Source of the DNA: Arsenophonus sp. aPb | Lineage (GTDB): Bacteria > Pseudomonadota > Gammaproteobacteria > Enterobacterales > Enterobacteriaceae | DNA length: 64,000 nucleotides | Reading direction: 5' to 3' | Assembly: GCF_029873475.1 (NCBI RefSeq) | Contig: NZ_CP123499.1 | Span: 2,666,001 to 2,730,000, forward strand | Shown here: positions 36,208 through 44,808 of the stretch, one piece after another | Numbering within the stretch: the first letter of the stretch is position 1 | Layout of the letters: the number at the start of each line of letters is the position of its first letter | The notes under the pieces: model-generated | Seen by the model: the letters and a program-made list of their open reading frames with translations, nothing else | What the model was told of the DNA's origin: nothing | Database searches by the model: none | Position numbers and translations under genes: made by a program

Positions 36208-36618
36208 CGTGTCCTCTCCGTGAAGTTATCCGTTGTGCCTGATTTGCCCACCAAAGCAACCCGCTTTTGGCTAATTGCCAGGCCGCCTGGGGTTCCCAGC
36301 GATAAAACCAGGTCAGTTCGGCGGCTAACTGCTGCCAGTCGAGGAGCTCCTGAAAGACAAAAAATCCATCAGATAATCCCGGCAAATATTAAAATCGGTG
36401 ATCGCCATCTTTTTAATTTCGCTTTCCGCCACGCCACTGACTAGACTTATCAATAAGCGCATTGCGGGTAGTGAACTGTTTGAGCGGTTTTGTACTTCAT
36501 AAAACTGTTCAACCTGAATCAAGACCGGCTCTTTTAGCGTCAGTTGTTCATAACGAATTTTGCCATCATTCGATTCAATGGCTGTCCCCAAGGTAATTAT
36601 TTTTACTTTCTCCAGCAT
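36197..36618 (-). CDS. Tail assembly chaperone, -1 frameshift product
   Basis: The long form made when ribosomes slip -1 at T-TTT-TTG (36364-36358, minus strand) inside the 97-codon chaperone gene. The second frame starts within the overlap (36385) and continues FFVFQELLDWQQLAAELTWFYRW, a pattern like the P2 GpE/E' extension, for about 50 more residues. The two frames differ by exactly -1, and the slippery heptamer sits in phase, 20-30 bases before the zero-frame stop. This is the conserved strategy of tailed phages for chaperones upstream of the tape measure gene. Confidence 0.75.
36325..36618 (-). CDS. Tail assembly chaperone, short form (Mu gp41-like)
   Basis: 97 residues, the zero-frame product. 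It begins MLEKVKIITLGTAIESNDGK and contains LPAMRLLISLVSGVAESEIKKM, typical of gp41/GpE-class chaperones that hold the tape measure protein during tail assembly. It lies directly between the tube gene and the tape measure gene. Confidence 0.8.
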   Translation of the reverse strand: MLEKVKIITLGTAIESNDGKIRYEQLTLKEPVLIQVEQFYEVQNRSNSSLPAMRLLISLVSGVAESEIKKMAITDFNICRDYLMDFLSFRSSSTGSS

Positions 36619-36620
36619 GA

Positions 36621-36989
36621 TTAATTCTCCGTCACCGACCCGCCTTCCCAGCGAACTTCAAAAACCGCATCTTCACTCTGCACTTCTTGTGCTCGCACCG
36701 TCCACATCGATTCACCAATAATCGTTTTACCATTGGCCAGTTCAGCCACCAGGTTAACGTTTGTCTGGTCATTAAAATCGGCGACAGTGGTGATACCAGA
36801 ATCCCGTACACGACAAGAAATAAAGGGCGCATTGGGTTTTTCTTTATAACCATGCACGCTATCCATGCCGACTAAGGTCTCACGGGTTACCCGTGATGGG
36901 CTATAAGTAAAATCCCCGGCAACCATAATAGAAATACCATTCACCGTCACGTAAGCGGTGCCAGCCAGTCGATTTGCTGTATTTGCCAT
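36621..36989 (-). CDS. Tail tube protein (Mu gpM / gp40)
   Basis: 122 residues of the Mu-type tail tube family. Motifs: NRLAGTAYVTVNGISIMVAG at the start and RETLVGMDSVHGYKEKP in the middle, with an all-beta profile. It forms the inner tube of the contractile tail and follows the sheath gene with nine bases between. Confidence 0.88.
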   Translation of the reverse strand: MANTANRLAGTAYVTVNGISIMVAGDFTYSPSRVTRETLVGMDSVHGYKEKPNAPFISCRVRDSGITTVADFNDQTNVNLVAELANGKTIIGESMWTVRAQEVQSEDAVFEVRWEGGSVTEN

Positions 36990-36998
36990 AATGTCCTC

Positions 36999-38486
36999 TT
37001 ATCCAGCCTGTAAACGAAATTGATTTAAGACGGCAAAAATACGCAATTGATTAATCAGTGTCCCCGTCCACAACACATCAACCCGGTTCGGATTTTGGCG
37101 ATTGCGCTCAACCTGTAATCCCGCGACAAATGCCTGCGCATCCTGAACATAGCCGTTAAATTCCAACCCGCGATATTGGGCAATCAGTTCAGCGCGAATA
37201 ATTTTAGGTGTAACAATGGCCGAGCCGGGCGCAAATCGGGTGCCATCATTAGCCAGTTTCATGCGGGCAAATTTACTGGTTATCTGTGTTCGCATAAATC
37301 GTGACACAAACATCAGTAAAAAGAGCGTTTCTACCTGTAGATAACTGTCATCCTCATCACCAAAGTTATTTTTTTGGTAGGTGGTAATGATATTTTCCAC
37401 CTGGACGCTGTTATCATCCGCCACCACAAAAGAGGAAATACCACTATGCAACAGGTTATTGCGTTCAGTTAAGGTGAGTTGTTGATCATCGAGTGGAGGT
37501 AAAACACCCTTGATGGGTAAAGTTTGTAATGGTCTGCCCGGATCGTTGCGCAAACTGCCGGCAATCGCACCCACATAGGCCGCGCTCCATTGATAAGTGG
37601 GTGATGGCGATACCGTGATACCCAGTAAGGACGCATGTTGATCATTGCGTTTCTCACCCAGTTCGGCTAATTGTCCATAAGTCCCTTTTGCCGTACTAAA
37701 GCTATGTCCATAAAGTTGTTGATCCCATGACCATCTTCCGCCGTTATCTGATAAAAAGGCCTGTATGGTATCCAATGAGTCGATATCTGTATAAGGATTG
37801 ACAATAAAATCAAAACCCCGATCTTTTAATTGCGTTAATCCGGTCATTAAATCAGGCGCACCTGCTCCACCGGTTAATGGCGCAATGGCGATTTCCATAC
37901 CCGGTGGATTCATCTCGCCACCCACCTGTCCGCGATAATTTAATCGCACATCGATCTCATTTCCGAGCGCGCCTTTATTTTTCGCGGTCAAGGTCACTTT
38001 ATCCTGTTCCGACATGGCCGTAACCGGCAAGTCACTTTTTTTGTTAATCGCTTTGGCTAAGCGGGCGGCTATCGCTGCAGTTGACTCTGTCGCCATCACA
38101 ACCAGTTGCAAACGAATACCCGCTATATAAAGTGAAATCACTCCCGTGCTATTGGCCGCACTGGTGATAGTCATATCACCGGATGCAGCTGTCTGCGTTT
38201 CAGTATCCGCAAAAGGCAGTACCCATAATTCCGCCGCCACATCATTATCAAAATAGGCTTTACTCATCAGATGTAACATTGAGCCCCGACCAAATAAGGC
38301 CGCAGCTTGAGTCTGAGAGGTAATGCGCTCGGGTTGCCCATTGGTAGCCGGCATCTCAGCTAACATTTGTCCGATAAGTAAAGTTCGTTGGGTTGTCGTG
38401 GCACTGTTGGCCATCGAATTATCAAACTCGATATAAAATAGCGGTACCCACAAATTATTGGGAATTCGTGAAAAAGGCACTGGCAT
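36999..38486 (-). CDS. Tail sheath protein (Mu gpL / gp39)
   Basis: 495 residues of a contractile sheath subunit. The N terminus (PVPFSRIPNNLWVPLFYIEFD) and the core GGAGAPDLMTGLTQLKDRGFDFIVNPYTD are characteristic of the Mu sheath family. The C-terminal domain contains RMKLANDGTRFAPGSAIVTPK, which interlocks with neighbouring subunits. Its start overlaps the DUF2635 stop by one base. Confidence 0.92.
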   Translation of the reverse strand: MPVPFSRIPNNLWVPLFYIEFDNSMANSATTTQRTLLIGQMLAEMPATNGQPERITSQTQAAALFGRGSMLHLMSKAYFDNDVAAELWVLPFADTETQTAASGDMTITSAANSTGVISLYIAGIRLQLVVMATESTAAIAARLAKAINKKSDLPVTAMSEQDKVTLTAKNKGALGNEIDVRLNYRGQVGGEMNPPGMEIAIAPLTGGAGAPDLMTGLTQLKDRGFDFIVNPYTDIDSLDTIQAFLSDNGGRWSWDQQLYGHSFSTAKGTYGQLAELGEKRNDQHASLLGITVSPSPTYQWSAAYVGAIAGSLRNDPGRPLQTLPIKGVLPPLDDQQLTLTERNNLLHSGISSFVVADDNSVQVENIITTYQKNNFGDEDDSYLQVETLFLLMFVSRFMRTQITSKFARMKLANDGTRFAPGSAIVTPKIIRAELIAQYRGLEFNGYVQDAQAFVAGLQVERNRQNPNRVDVLWTGTLINQLRIFAVLNQFRLQAG

Positions 38487-38656
38487 TATTTTAGCTCCTT
38501 TGTTTTCTTCAGCGAATTATTCACTAAGCACACATCTCCATCCTTTAGACGTGCACGCCAAAAAACAGTGTCCGGGACTTCCTGCCCAGACTCAGGCAAA
38601 AGCTCGCCTTTGACCGGGCAGCGAACACTGCGGCCAGAGACCGGTTTAACAAACAT
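38486..38656 (-). CDS. DUF2635 small tail protein (Mu gp38-like)
   Basis: 56 residues starting MFVKPVSGRSVRCPVKGELL and containing VPDTVFWRARLKDGDV. This is the DUF2635 pattern found just upstream of the sheath gene in Mu-like tails, where it is probably an assembly factor. The ATG at 38656 follows AGGAGT, and the stop overlaps the sheath start (TAATG). Confidence 0.85.
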   Translation of the reverse strand: MFVKPVSGRSVRCPVKGELLPESGQEVPDTVFWRARLKDGDVCLVNNSLKKTKELK

Positions 38657-38658
38657 AA

Positions 38659-39213
38659 TTACTCCTGAGATTTTTCTAAATCGATATTAACCTGATGGGC
38701 AGGGGTGCCTTTTGGAACGGAAAACACAATATCGATGCCTTCAAGTGGTGCAGTATTAATGGGATAAAATTCCTCTGGCCCCTGATAGTATTCAATATCC
38801 AAATCCATCAGCAATTGTGCCATATGGCCTTCTCCCTCGGCACAAATGTCAATCTGCGAACGGATTTCTGCAAACTGCTGGATTTCACAGGTGAGTTCAT
38901 AGCTGTTGATAACAGCTTGTTCAATTTGCGCCCTTAATACTTCCAATTGGCGTTCAGCTTGAGCTGCACCATGCAGATCATGACTATCGAACGCTTGAAG
39001 ACGCCCAGTTATCCGTACTGTCGTTATAGTATTAAATTGCGGTATGTTTCGACCAAGTGACTTTTTATGCTCAAAGGGCGTTTGCACAATAATGCAAGGG
39101 TATTCATCATCGGTTGTAGACCAGTCCATAGGTGAATAAACCCGATCTTGTGCTGCGGTTTTTTTTATCAGTGCCGCTACCACCTGCTCACGAAGTTTTG
39201 CCGCGTTCATCAC
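38659..39213 (-). CDS. Tail terminator-like protein (Mu gp37-like)
   Basis: 184 residues beginning NAAKLREQVVAALIKKTAAQDRVYSP, then DEYPCIIVQTPFEHKK and a beta-rich segment. The layout and position between the FII-like and DUF2635 genes match gp37-type proteins that cap the tail tube. A second in-frame ATG is one codon later. Confidence 0.65.
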   Translation of the reverse strand: MMNAAKLREQVVAALIKKTAAQDRVYSPMDWSTTDDEYPCIIVQTPFEHKKSLGRNIPQFNTITTVRITGRLQAFDSHDLHGAAQAERQLEVLRAQIEQAVINSYELTCEIQQFAEIRSQIDICAEGEGHMAQLLMDLDIEYYQGPEEFYPINTAPLEGIDIVFSVPKGTPAHQVNIDLEKSQE

Positions 39214-39536
39214 GCCACCTTATTAAGTTGTAGATGGATACCACCATGACTATCAGGTTGCACCTCTCTGACCACAAACAACGTATTATCGGCGTAGACA
39301 AATACTCGGTCGCCTTTTTTGGGTGGCGCTTTGAAAATAGCATCACGTACACCCAGTATTGGATGGGTGGTGTTAATGCCGCTTTCACCATCAAGCGAGG
39401 CAAATTGTTGAACGTAAGCGCGGTCAAAAATACCCTCAATATCATAGGATCTCCCCTTTTGCGGCCGCCAATTGACTTTCTGCGCAAAGATCCGATGCAA
39501 AGGAGCAAGCAGGTGCTTATCCCAATTAACCGGCAT
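39210..39536 (-). CDS. Head-tail joining protein, lambda FII-like
   Basis: 108 residues with the lambda gpFII pattern: IEGIFDRAYVQQF, KKGDRVFVYADNTLFVVREVQPDSHGGIHLQLN in outline, a small beta-rich protein that binds the portal/gpW complex and provides the tail docking surface. In lambda it accepts a non-contractile tail; here it is followed by Mu-type tail genes. Confidence 0.75.
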   Translation of the reverse strand: MPVNWDKHLLAPLHRIFAQKVNWRPQKGRSYDIEGIFDRAYVQQFASLDGESGINTTHPILGVRDAIFKAPPKKGDRVFVYADNTLFVVREVQPDSHGGIHLQLNKVA

Positions 39537-39928
39537 TATCCCTCCTGCGTAATTTTAATCACGCCAGATGAATTTTTTGTGACCCGTTTTTGCTGTATAG
39601 CGGCTGATTTCATCACTACCCCCAATTGTATAAGCCGTTCAGCTTCACCATGAGTCAGCGAAAAAGACTGATTTTCACTGTATCGTTCGCCATTATGGTG
39701 AATGGCGTTGCCTTGCAAAACGACAACGGTCATCACATCTGTAGCCGTCTGAATTACCCCAGGTTCCAGCGGCAGCGTTTCATCATTTTGGCCGTTGGAA
39801 TAATGATCAGTACCCTCAAGATCAATATTTTGTTCTACCGTCTTTACATCCATATCAACCTGCAGTTCAGCTGGCAAACCAACGGGTTCTTCAATTGTAT
39901 CTGCTGGCTGTTTTCTGTTTTTAGCCAT
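39536..39928 (-). CDS. Putative DNA-packaging / head protein, lambda FI-like
   Basis: A 130-residue protein with an acidic, Gln-rich N-terminal half (about 1-65) and a C-terminal part with HHNGERYSENQSFSLTHGEAERL. Position between capsid E and FII and the acidic N terminus match lambda gpFI, which helps terminase dock on the prohead. Sequence similarity is not obvious by eye, so the call rests mostly on order. Confidence 0.5.
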   Translation of the reverse strand: MAKNRKQPADTIEEPVGLPAELQVDMDVKTVEQNIDLEGTDHYSNGQNDETLPLEPGVIQTATDVMTVVVLQGNAIHHNGERYSENQSFSLTHGEAERLIQLGVVMKSAAIQQKRVTKNSSGVIKITQEG

Positions 39929-39941
39929 CTCTCTCTCCTAC

Positions 39942-40991
39942 TTAAACCACCGTCGCACACAAAGCGGCATTCACCCGACTAGGGATAACCAATGGCGCCG
40001 ACTGCATCATTAAATACCGCTGTGCCGGATCTTCCTGTACCCAGGTTTTCGGTGCATAGGCCATGGGGCCATAATTGAAAGCCGGATCAACAATCGCACC
40101 GAAGGCACGTGTTCCCATCAAATCGCCACCCGACATAATGACTGAGCCATCGGGTATCATTGGTTTTTCAATGCCATCAACCGGATCAATAAACCAATCG
40201 TTATAAAGCCATAAATCAAAGTTACCCCAACGTCCTTTGTAAACCGCACCTTGACTGGTTTGTGCACCGGCATTAATTTGATTACCAAAGGGACTTAATA
40301 ATGGCATGTTAATCGCATTGTCTTTAATCGACGTATCCAGCCGAAAGGCACTCCAGGATTTAGTGGTAAAAACAATCATTGTTGGCACCGCTCCCGATTG
40401 TTTTAAAATCAGGTTCTGCCAGCTTTCAATATCACTGGACGGTTTAATATTGGTTTTTCCCGCCTCAACGGTCGTTGGCCATTTGTCACCCCCACTTAGC
40501 GTAATGGTTAAATCTGGCGAACGGCCAAAATCAATCACGGTCGTCGGAAACCCTTCACCCACCACCGTTATTTTACTGGATACCAACGCATTGGCCGCCA
40601 TCCACTCTAAGCGACGATTGATCATGTCAATCTGATCGGTCATTTCAAACTGAATATTCAGCATTTCACGCTCGGCGGCAGTATATTCACCGCCTATGCG
40701 TTCACCTATTTGCCGCCGGATCGGTTTGCGCAAATCGGGGGCTCGCTTATCTTTGATATAAGCCGGTTTAAATTCATCGGTCTGAAATTTTCTCGATTCC
40801 ACCAGCTTTCCTTCTACCAGGGGCGAACAAAAAGGCGATAATCGCCGTTTACCGATATCCACATCAATCGAAACAAATTCAGTATCGGATTCAATAATAT
40901 TGGGAAAAAAGGTATCTAATAACCAATTCTGGCTGGTCATTAAATTAGGGACCACCTGAACCAACACATTAGTATCAAAAATAGTCATCAT
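39942..40991 (-). CDS. Major capsid protein, lambda gpE family
   Basis: 349 residues of the lambda gpE-type HK97-fold capsid family. Diagnostic segments: DTFFPNIIESDTEFVSIDVD near the start, LVESRKFQTDEFKPAYIKDK, RKPIRRQIGERIGGEYTAAER in outline, and ending in the QRYLMMQSAPLVIPSRVNA block. It is close to the lambda length (341). The decoration protein gene lies just upstream, as in lambda. Confidence 0.92.
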   Translation of the reverse strand: MMTIFDTNVLVQVVPNLMTSQNWLLDTFFPNIIESDTEFVSIDVDIGKRRLSPFCSPLVEGKLVESRKFQTDEFKPAYIKDKRAPDLRKPIRRQIGERIGGEYTAAEREMLNIQFEMTDQIDMINRRLEWMAANALVSSKITVVGEGFPTTVIDFGRSPDLTITLSGGDKWPTTVEAGKTNIKPSSDIESWQNLILKQSGAVPTMIVFTTKSWSAFRLDTSIKDNAINMPLLSPFGNQINAGAQTSQGAVYKGRWGNFDLWLYNDWFIDPVDGIEKPMIPDGSVIMSGGDLMGTRAFGAIVDPAFNYGPMAYAPKTWVQEDPAQRYLMMQSAPLVIPSRVNAALCATVV

Positions 40992-41059
40992 AAATCTCTT
41001 TTATAAGGCGTCACTCTCCCTGCCGATAGCAGCATCCGACCAGGAAAATAGGACAATAA

Positions 41060-41455
41060 TTAGGCTTGAACGCTATCGCGCAGAAAAATAGCAAAGGGAC
41101 GCAGGGCGGGTTTTAATTCGGCTAATGACCAACTTGGATCAATAATAAGACGATGTTGATTGAATTCACCCATTAAATAAATCCCACTCGCTAAACTCTC
41201 TTTCGTGGTATCCACATCATCAACAAGAATTGCGCAAGGAATTTGACTACCATCTTCCGCCATCTTTTTACACACCACATATTCATTCTTATCGGTCACT
41301 CGTCCCAATACCGTCCCACGTTTGAGTAAACCGGATTGACCAATCAAGGCGGTTTCCGTGACTAATTGTAATGGGCCGGATACAAGTTGATCGGGTACAA
41401 ATAACGTGTGATGAACACCCGGTACAAAGGGATTTTGGCTTATCTCATCCATCAT
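41060..41455 (-). CDS. Head decoration protein, lambda gpD-like
   Basis: 131 residues with the gpD pattern: GVHHTLFVPDQLVSGPLQLVT, KRGTVLGRVTDKNEYV, AILVDDVDTT and GIYLMGEFNQHRLIID. gpD trimers cement the expanded capsid. Its start overlaps the scaffold gene stop by four bases. Confidence 0.88.
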   Translation of the reverse strand: MMDEISQNPFVPGVHHTLFVPDQLVSGPLQLVTETALIGQSGLLKRGTVLGRVTDKNEYVVCKKMAEDGSQIPCAILVDDVDTTKESLASGIYLMGEFNQHRLIIDPSWSLAELKPALRPFAIFLRDSVQA

Positions 41456-42048
41456 TTTTTACCTTTTGTTGTGTTATATAAATTTTTCATTCTGCAAGCG
41501 ATAGCGTTGGCTGAATTACTCACCGGTTGATTGGCATCTGGCGCAATACGCACCTGTCTTTCCGCACGCATGCGACTATCCAGCGTTACGCGCGCAGTGG
41601 TTGGCTGTACCGCATCCATCATTTTCAACGTATTGATCGCCTCAGCGGATGACAGTTTGGTATTAAAGGCCAAATGGGCTGCCATATCCGGACGACCGGC
41701 GGCATATTGACTACTGAAAATACGGCTACAGCGCGTGCGTTCTGCCCGACGCCCCTTTTTCACCTCTTTATTATCTTCGTCATCTTCGGCGTCTTGATCA
41801 TCGCCTTCATCATCTTCTGCCTCAGGGTCGTCGTCTTCTACTGTTTTCGCCTTTTTGCCTTTACGACCTTGTTTTTCGTCTTCCTGTTCTTCTGCATCTT
41901 CACGATCTTCATCGCTTTGCGCGTCTTCATCGCGTTCGTCTTCCTCTGCCTGACGGCTTTTGGCTTTGCGCGCTTTTTCATCTTCATCCTCCGTGGCTTT
42001 CGCTTTACGGCCTAAAAGATGACCAAATGAGAATTTATTTCCTGCCAT
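41452..42048 (-). CDS. Putative capsid scaffold protein with highly acidic region
   Basis: A 198-residue protein in the position of lambda Nu3. Residues about 18-100 are an extreme low-complexity stretch of Asp, Glu, Lys and Arg (DEDEKARKAK, EDDEGDDQDAEDDED). The C-terminal 80 residues are helical (AAHLAFNTKLSSAEAINTLKMM). In lambda the scaffold is nested in the protease gene; here it is a separate gene starting one base after the protease stop. The opposite strand is open over the same stretch because of the codon bias, which I treat as a shadow. Confidence 0.65.
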   Translation of the reverse strand: MAGNKFSFGHLLGRKAKATEDEDEKARKAKSRQAEEDERDEDAQSDEDREDAEEQEDEKQGRKGKKAKTVEDDDPEAEDDEGDDQDAEDDEDNKEVKKGRRAERTRCSRIFSSQYAAGRPDMAAHLAFNTKLSSAEAINTLKMMDAVQPTTARVTLDSRMRAERQVRIAPDANQPVSNSANAIACRMKNLYNTTKGKK

Positions 42049-42049
42049 A

Positions 42050-42904
42050 TCAAATTACTCCAGCTTCTTTCATTAGTATCTGAAAAGCGACATCGGGGGC
42101 AGCAACACTATCCGCTAATCCCATTTGTACGCCCTCGGCAGCGAGATAACACGCTGCCTGTGTATTGCGGATTTTCTCTTCCGAGAGCCCACGATTACGA
42201 GAAACAGTGCGCACAAATAGACGCCCCATTTCATCAATATCGTGTTGAATAGCCGCTTTTGCCTCGGCACTGAGCGGTATACACGGATTACTTTCTGCTT
42301 TCCGGTCTCCGTAGGTGAGAATAGTCACCTTCAAGCCGTCGTCTTTAATATGTTGCGACCAATCACAATGAATGACGATCACACCAATTGAACCCACACC
42401 GCCGGTACGAGGTACATAAAGCTTGTCAGCGGCGCTGGCGATAGCATAAGCGGCAGAATAAGCACACTCAGAGAGAATGGCATAAATCGGTTTCTGTCCT
42501 CGGGCGGCATAAATCATATCAACCAGATCAAAACAGCCCGCTACTTCCCCGCCTGGTGAGTCGATATCCAGACAGATGCCTTTCACCTCCGGATCATTGA
42601 GGGCGGTTAGAAAAACTCGCCGAATACCATCATAGCCCGTCATGCCGCTATAAGGTCTCAATGTGCCAAGTTTTTGAACAAGGGTGCCATGAACGGCGAT
42701 CAGGGCGATACCTTCCAGTACATCATAACCCTCATCTTTTTGTGCTTGACGGCTGAAATAATCGTTATCATCGTCCATCATAGCACTACGAATCTGCGTT
42801 ATGCCGAACCGCTCCATGACTGCGGTTATCACTACCTCGGCTTTTTTCGGGTGAATTGCCAGCGGCGTGTTAAATAATTTCTGAGCTAAATGGGGTAAAT
42901 TCAC
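42050..42904 (-). CDS. Prohead protease, S49 (SppA-like, lambda gpC N-terminal domain)
   Basis: 284 residues of the S49 serine peptidase family. VKGICLDIDSPGGEVAGCFDL in outline carries the oxyanion glycine pair. ILSECAYSAAYAIASAADK holds the nucleophilic serine, and GSIGVIVIHCDWS follows. A catalytic lysine is expected in the DGLKVTILTYGDRKAE region. It trims portal and scaffold in the prohead. It overlaps the portal gene stop by four bases. Confidence 0.9.
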   Translation of the reverse strand: MNLPHLAQKLFNTPLAIHPKKAEVVITAVMERFGITQIRSAMMDDDNDYFSRQAQKDEGYDVLEGIALIAVHGTLVQKLGTLRPYSGMTGYDGIRRVFLTALNDPEVKGICLDIDSPGGEVAGCFDLVDMIYAARGQKPIYAILSECAYSAAYAIASAADKLYVPRTGGVGSIGVIVIHCDWSQHIKDDGLKVTILTYGDRKAESNPCIPLSAEAKAAIQHDIDEMGRLFVRTVSRNRGLSEEKIRNTQAACYLAAEGVQMGLADSVAAPDVAFQILMKEAGVI

Positions 42905-44544
42905 TTTGCCTCCGGATCCTTAATTGTCTGTTGCGCAAATTGTTCTGCCTGCGCCCAACTTGGCGGTGCCAACCCTCGCTCTTTAAATGCTCTGACTTCG
43001 CGGTCACGCTGATCTAACAGTTCTTCCCAATCTTCACCTGAGTTATCAGCGGCCTCCATTTCCAGCGTAGAAAGCCCTGCATCCATACCCAAAATAGCGC
43101 CTTTTTTCTCCGCCACCAGATCAACCCAACCACGTCCTGGCCCCATCCAGCGTGCACGACAATAAGCGGCTTTCGCCACTAAAAAATCAGGCGCATTATT
43201 GGGTAAAGGCAAATATTCAATATCATGAATTTCCTCTACAAAAGCGCAGGCAATTAATTGAGCAAAGCCAATGGCAAAATCATCGCGGCGACGCGTTAAG
43301 GTTTTCCAGGCTTCTAACATGGCAGCCCGAGCCGAAGAGTAGTTAACATCTGACCAATCCTGTGTAACCTGTTGAGTAGAAAGCCCTGTCGCGGCAGCGA
43401 TATTTCTTAATGCGGCACTTTCAAAACTCTCAAAATTACTGTGCGGCCTTGAGGCATTGACGGTGGTAATTTTTTCACCCGGATACATAATGGGCATCCG
43501 TGCACCATTTTGTAAGGTTATTCGTCTGTCTTTATGAAATTCCAATCGGCCACCCTGATAAGCGCCTAATTGGGTATCGTCAAAATTTTCACCGAGCGCT
43601 GACTCAACCATCTGAGGATCATAGGGAGACTCAATATAGGCACCGAATATAGCATTTAAAATCGCCGCTTCGAGCTCTGACTGATCATATTTGATTAGCA
43701 TTTTTAACCGCTGAACCACCGGGGTTAAAATACCTATACCACGATGCTGGGCGCCACGCTCATGATCATAATCATGAATAACATGTGGTCGTCCCCATGA
43801 GGTTTCGCGTGGAATACGCTGCCATGTCATTGTCTTGGCCCCACTCCACCAATCACCGATATGCGCTTCCCGAATGTGATAAGCGACAGGTGCGCCATCG
43901 TGATCAATTTCTACCCCACCACGAACGAACGGCATATCAAAATTTTGTTGGGGATTACTTAACCTGTCAGGATCAATAATTTGTACCGTTGTTGCATAAC
44001 GTGCCCGACCTGGCCCCAAACGATCCGTTCGGTATTGCAAAATGGCCAGTGCATCACCATCAATCAGTTTATGGCGAAAACCTAGCCGCAACATTTGGGA
44101 AACAGTCTGTTTTCGCTCCACATCACAATAACGATCGGGATCATTTGACCATGAGCGCCAGTGCGCTTCGATTACTTTACCGTACTCATCAGCCCATTTT
44201 GCATCAAAAGCTTTATTGCCTGTCATCAACGCCAACATGCGGTAATCAGGTTTAAAAATCGGCCGATAGTTAGCGCCGATTGCATTATCGAGTACGCGAG
44301 TAATGGTGCCTGAGGCCCAACCATCATTACGTGCCAAATCCCGCACCCGAGAGACAATCCGGTCACGATAAAGATTAATCTCGTTATCCGGAGACCATAG
44401 TGCCGGTTGCCAGTAAGCCAATTGATCGTTAAGACTATCTGCGGCATCATAGGGAACCCGACCACCCCCCACTAATGCCTGCATTTTATGCTGTCTGGCT
44501 GGTTTGAGTGGTTTTCCATCTACACCAATAATTTTTGCCGTCAT
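42901..44544 (-). CDS. Portal protein, lambda gpB family
   Basis: 547 residues of the lambda-type portal family that forms the dodecameric DNA channel. Diagnostic parts: RVRDLARNDGWASGTITRVLDN, GANYRPIFKPD, QVTQDWSDVNYSSARAAMLEAW and the C-terminal YCRARWMGPGRGWVDLVAEKKG. The length fits lambda B (533). It overlaps gpW upstream and the protease downstream, giving a translationally coupled cluster. Confidence 0.93.
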   Translation of the reverse strand: MTAKIIGVDGKPLKPARQHKMQALVGGGRVPYDAADSLNDQLAYWQPALWSPDNEINLYRDRIVSRVRDLARNDGWASGTITRVLDNAIGANYRPIFKPDYRMLALMTGNKAFDAKWADEYGKVIEAHWRSWSNDPDRYCDVERKQTVSQMLRLGFRHKLIDGDALAILQYRTDRLGPGRARYATTVQIIDPDRLSNPQQNFDMPFVRGGVEIDHDGAPVAYHIREAHIGDWWSGAKTMTWQRIPRETSWGRPHVIHDYDHERGAQHRGIGILTPVVQRLKMLIKYDQSELEAAILNAIFGAYIESPYDPQMVESALGENFDDTQLGAYQGGRLEFHKDRRITLQNGARMPIMYPGEKITTVNASRPHSNFESFESAALRNIAAATGLSTQQVTQDWSDVNYSSARAAMLEAWKTLTRRRDDFAIGFAQLIACAFVEEIHDIEYLPLPNNAPDFLVAKAAYCRARWMGPGRGWVDLVAEKKGAILGMDAGLSTLEMEAADNSGEDWEELLDQRDREVRAFKERGLAPPSWAQAEQFAQQTIKDPEAK

Positions 44545-44801
44545 GAAAAGCGAAACCTTACCGGCCTTCTGGCTCGGGGGATGAGACCCAGTTCTGCCTG
44601 GATCATTTGAATCAGGGCTAATAAATCCGATAACTGCGTTTTTTGATAAGAAACGGAGCGGGTGCCATCTCCTTGCGAATAAGAAAACGAAACTCCTTTG
44701 TTGCCGGATGCCAGTTCAAGATAGGCTTGCTGGGCTACCTCAAGGGCTGCTTTAAGCTGCTCTTTACTCATACCGGTAAGCAGCGTGGTTTTTCTGTACA
44801 T
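44541..44801 (-). CDS. Head-tail connector gpW family
   Basis: About 86 residues: MYRKTTLLTGMSKEQLKAAL followed by AQQAYLELASGNKG, VSYQKTQLSDLLALIQMIQ and a basic end (ARRPVRFRFS). This is the gpW fold (two helices and a hairpin) that plugs the portal. I start at 44801 because AGGA (44810-44807) has good spacing to it; an ATG at 44807 is the alternative. The frame is open much further upstream inside the terminase gene, but that part is not gpW-like. Confidence 0.82.
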   Translation of the reverse strand: MYRKTTLLTGMSKEQLKAALEVAQQAYLELASGNKGVSFSYSQGDGTRSVSYQKTQLSDLLALIQMIQAELGLIPRARRPVRFRFS

Positions 44802-44808
44802 AAACATC

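Noticed and set aside
36220..36444. Plus-strand open frames opposite the tail chaperone and tape measure genes
   Set aside because: Antisense to well-supported structural genes, with no initiation signals.
41674..42015. Phe/Val-rich open frame opposite the acidic scaffold gene
   Set aside because: It is the complement of GAx/AAx codons; no ribosome site, and the scaffold frame fits the operon.
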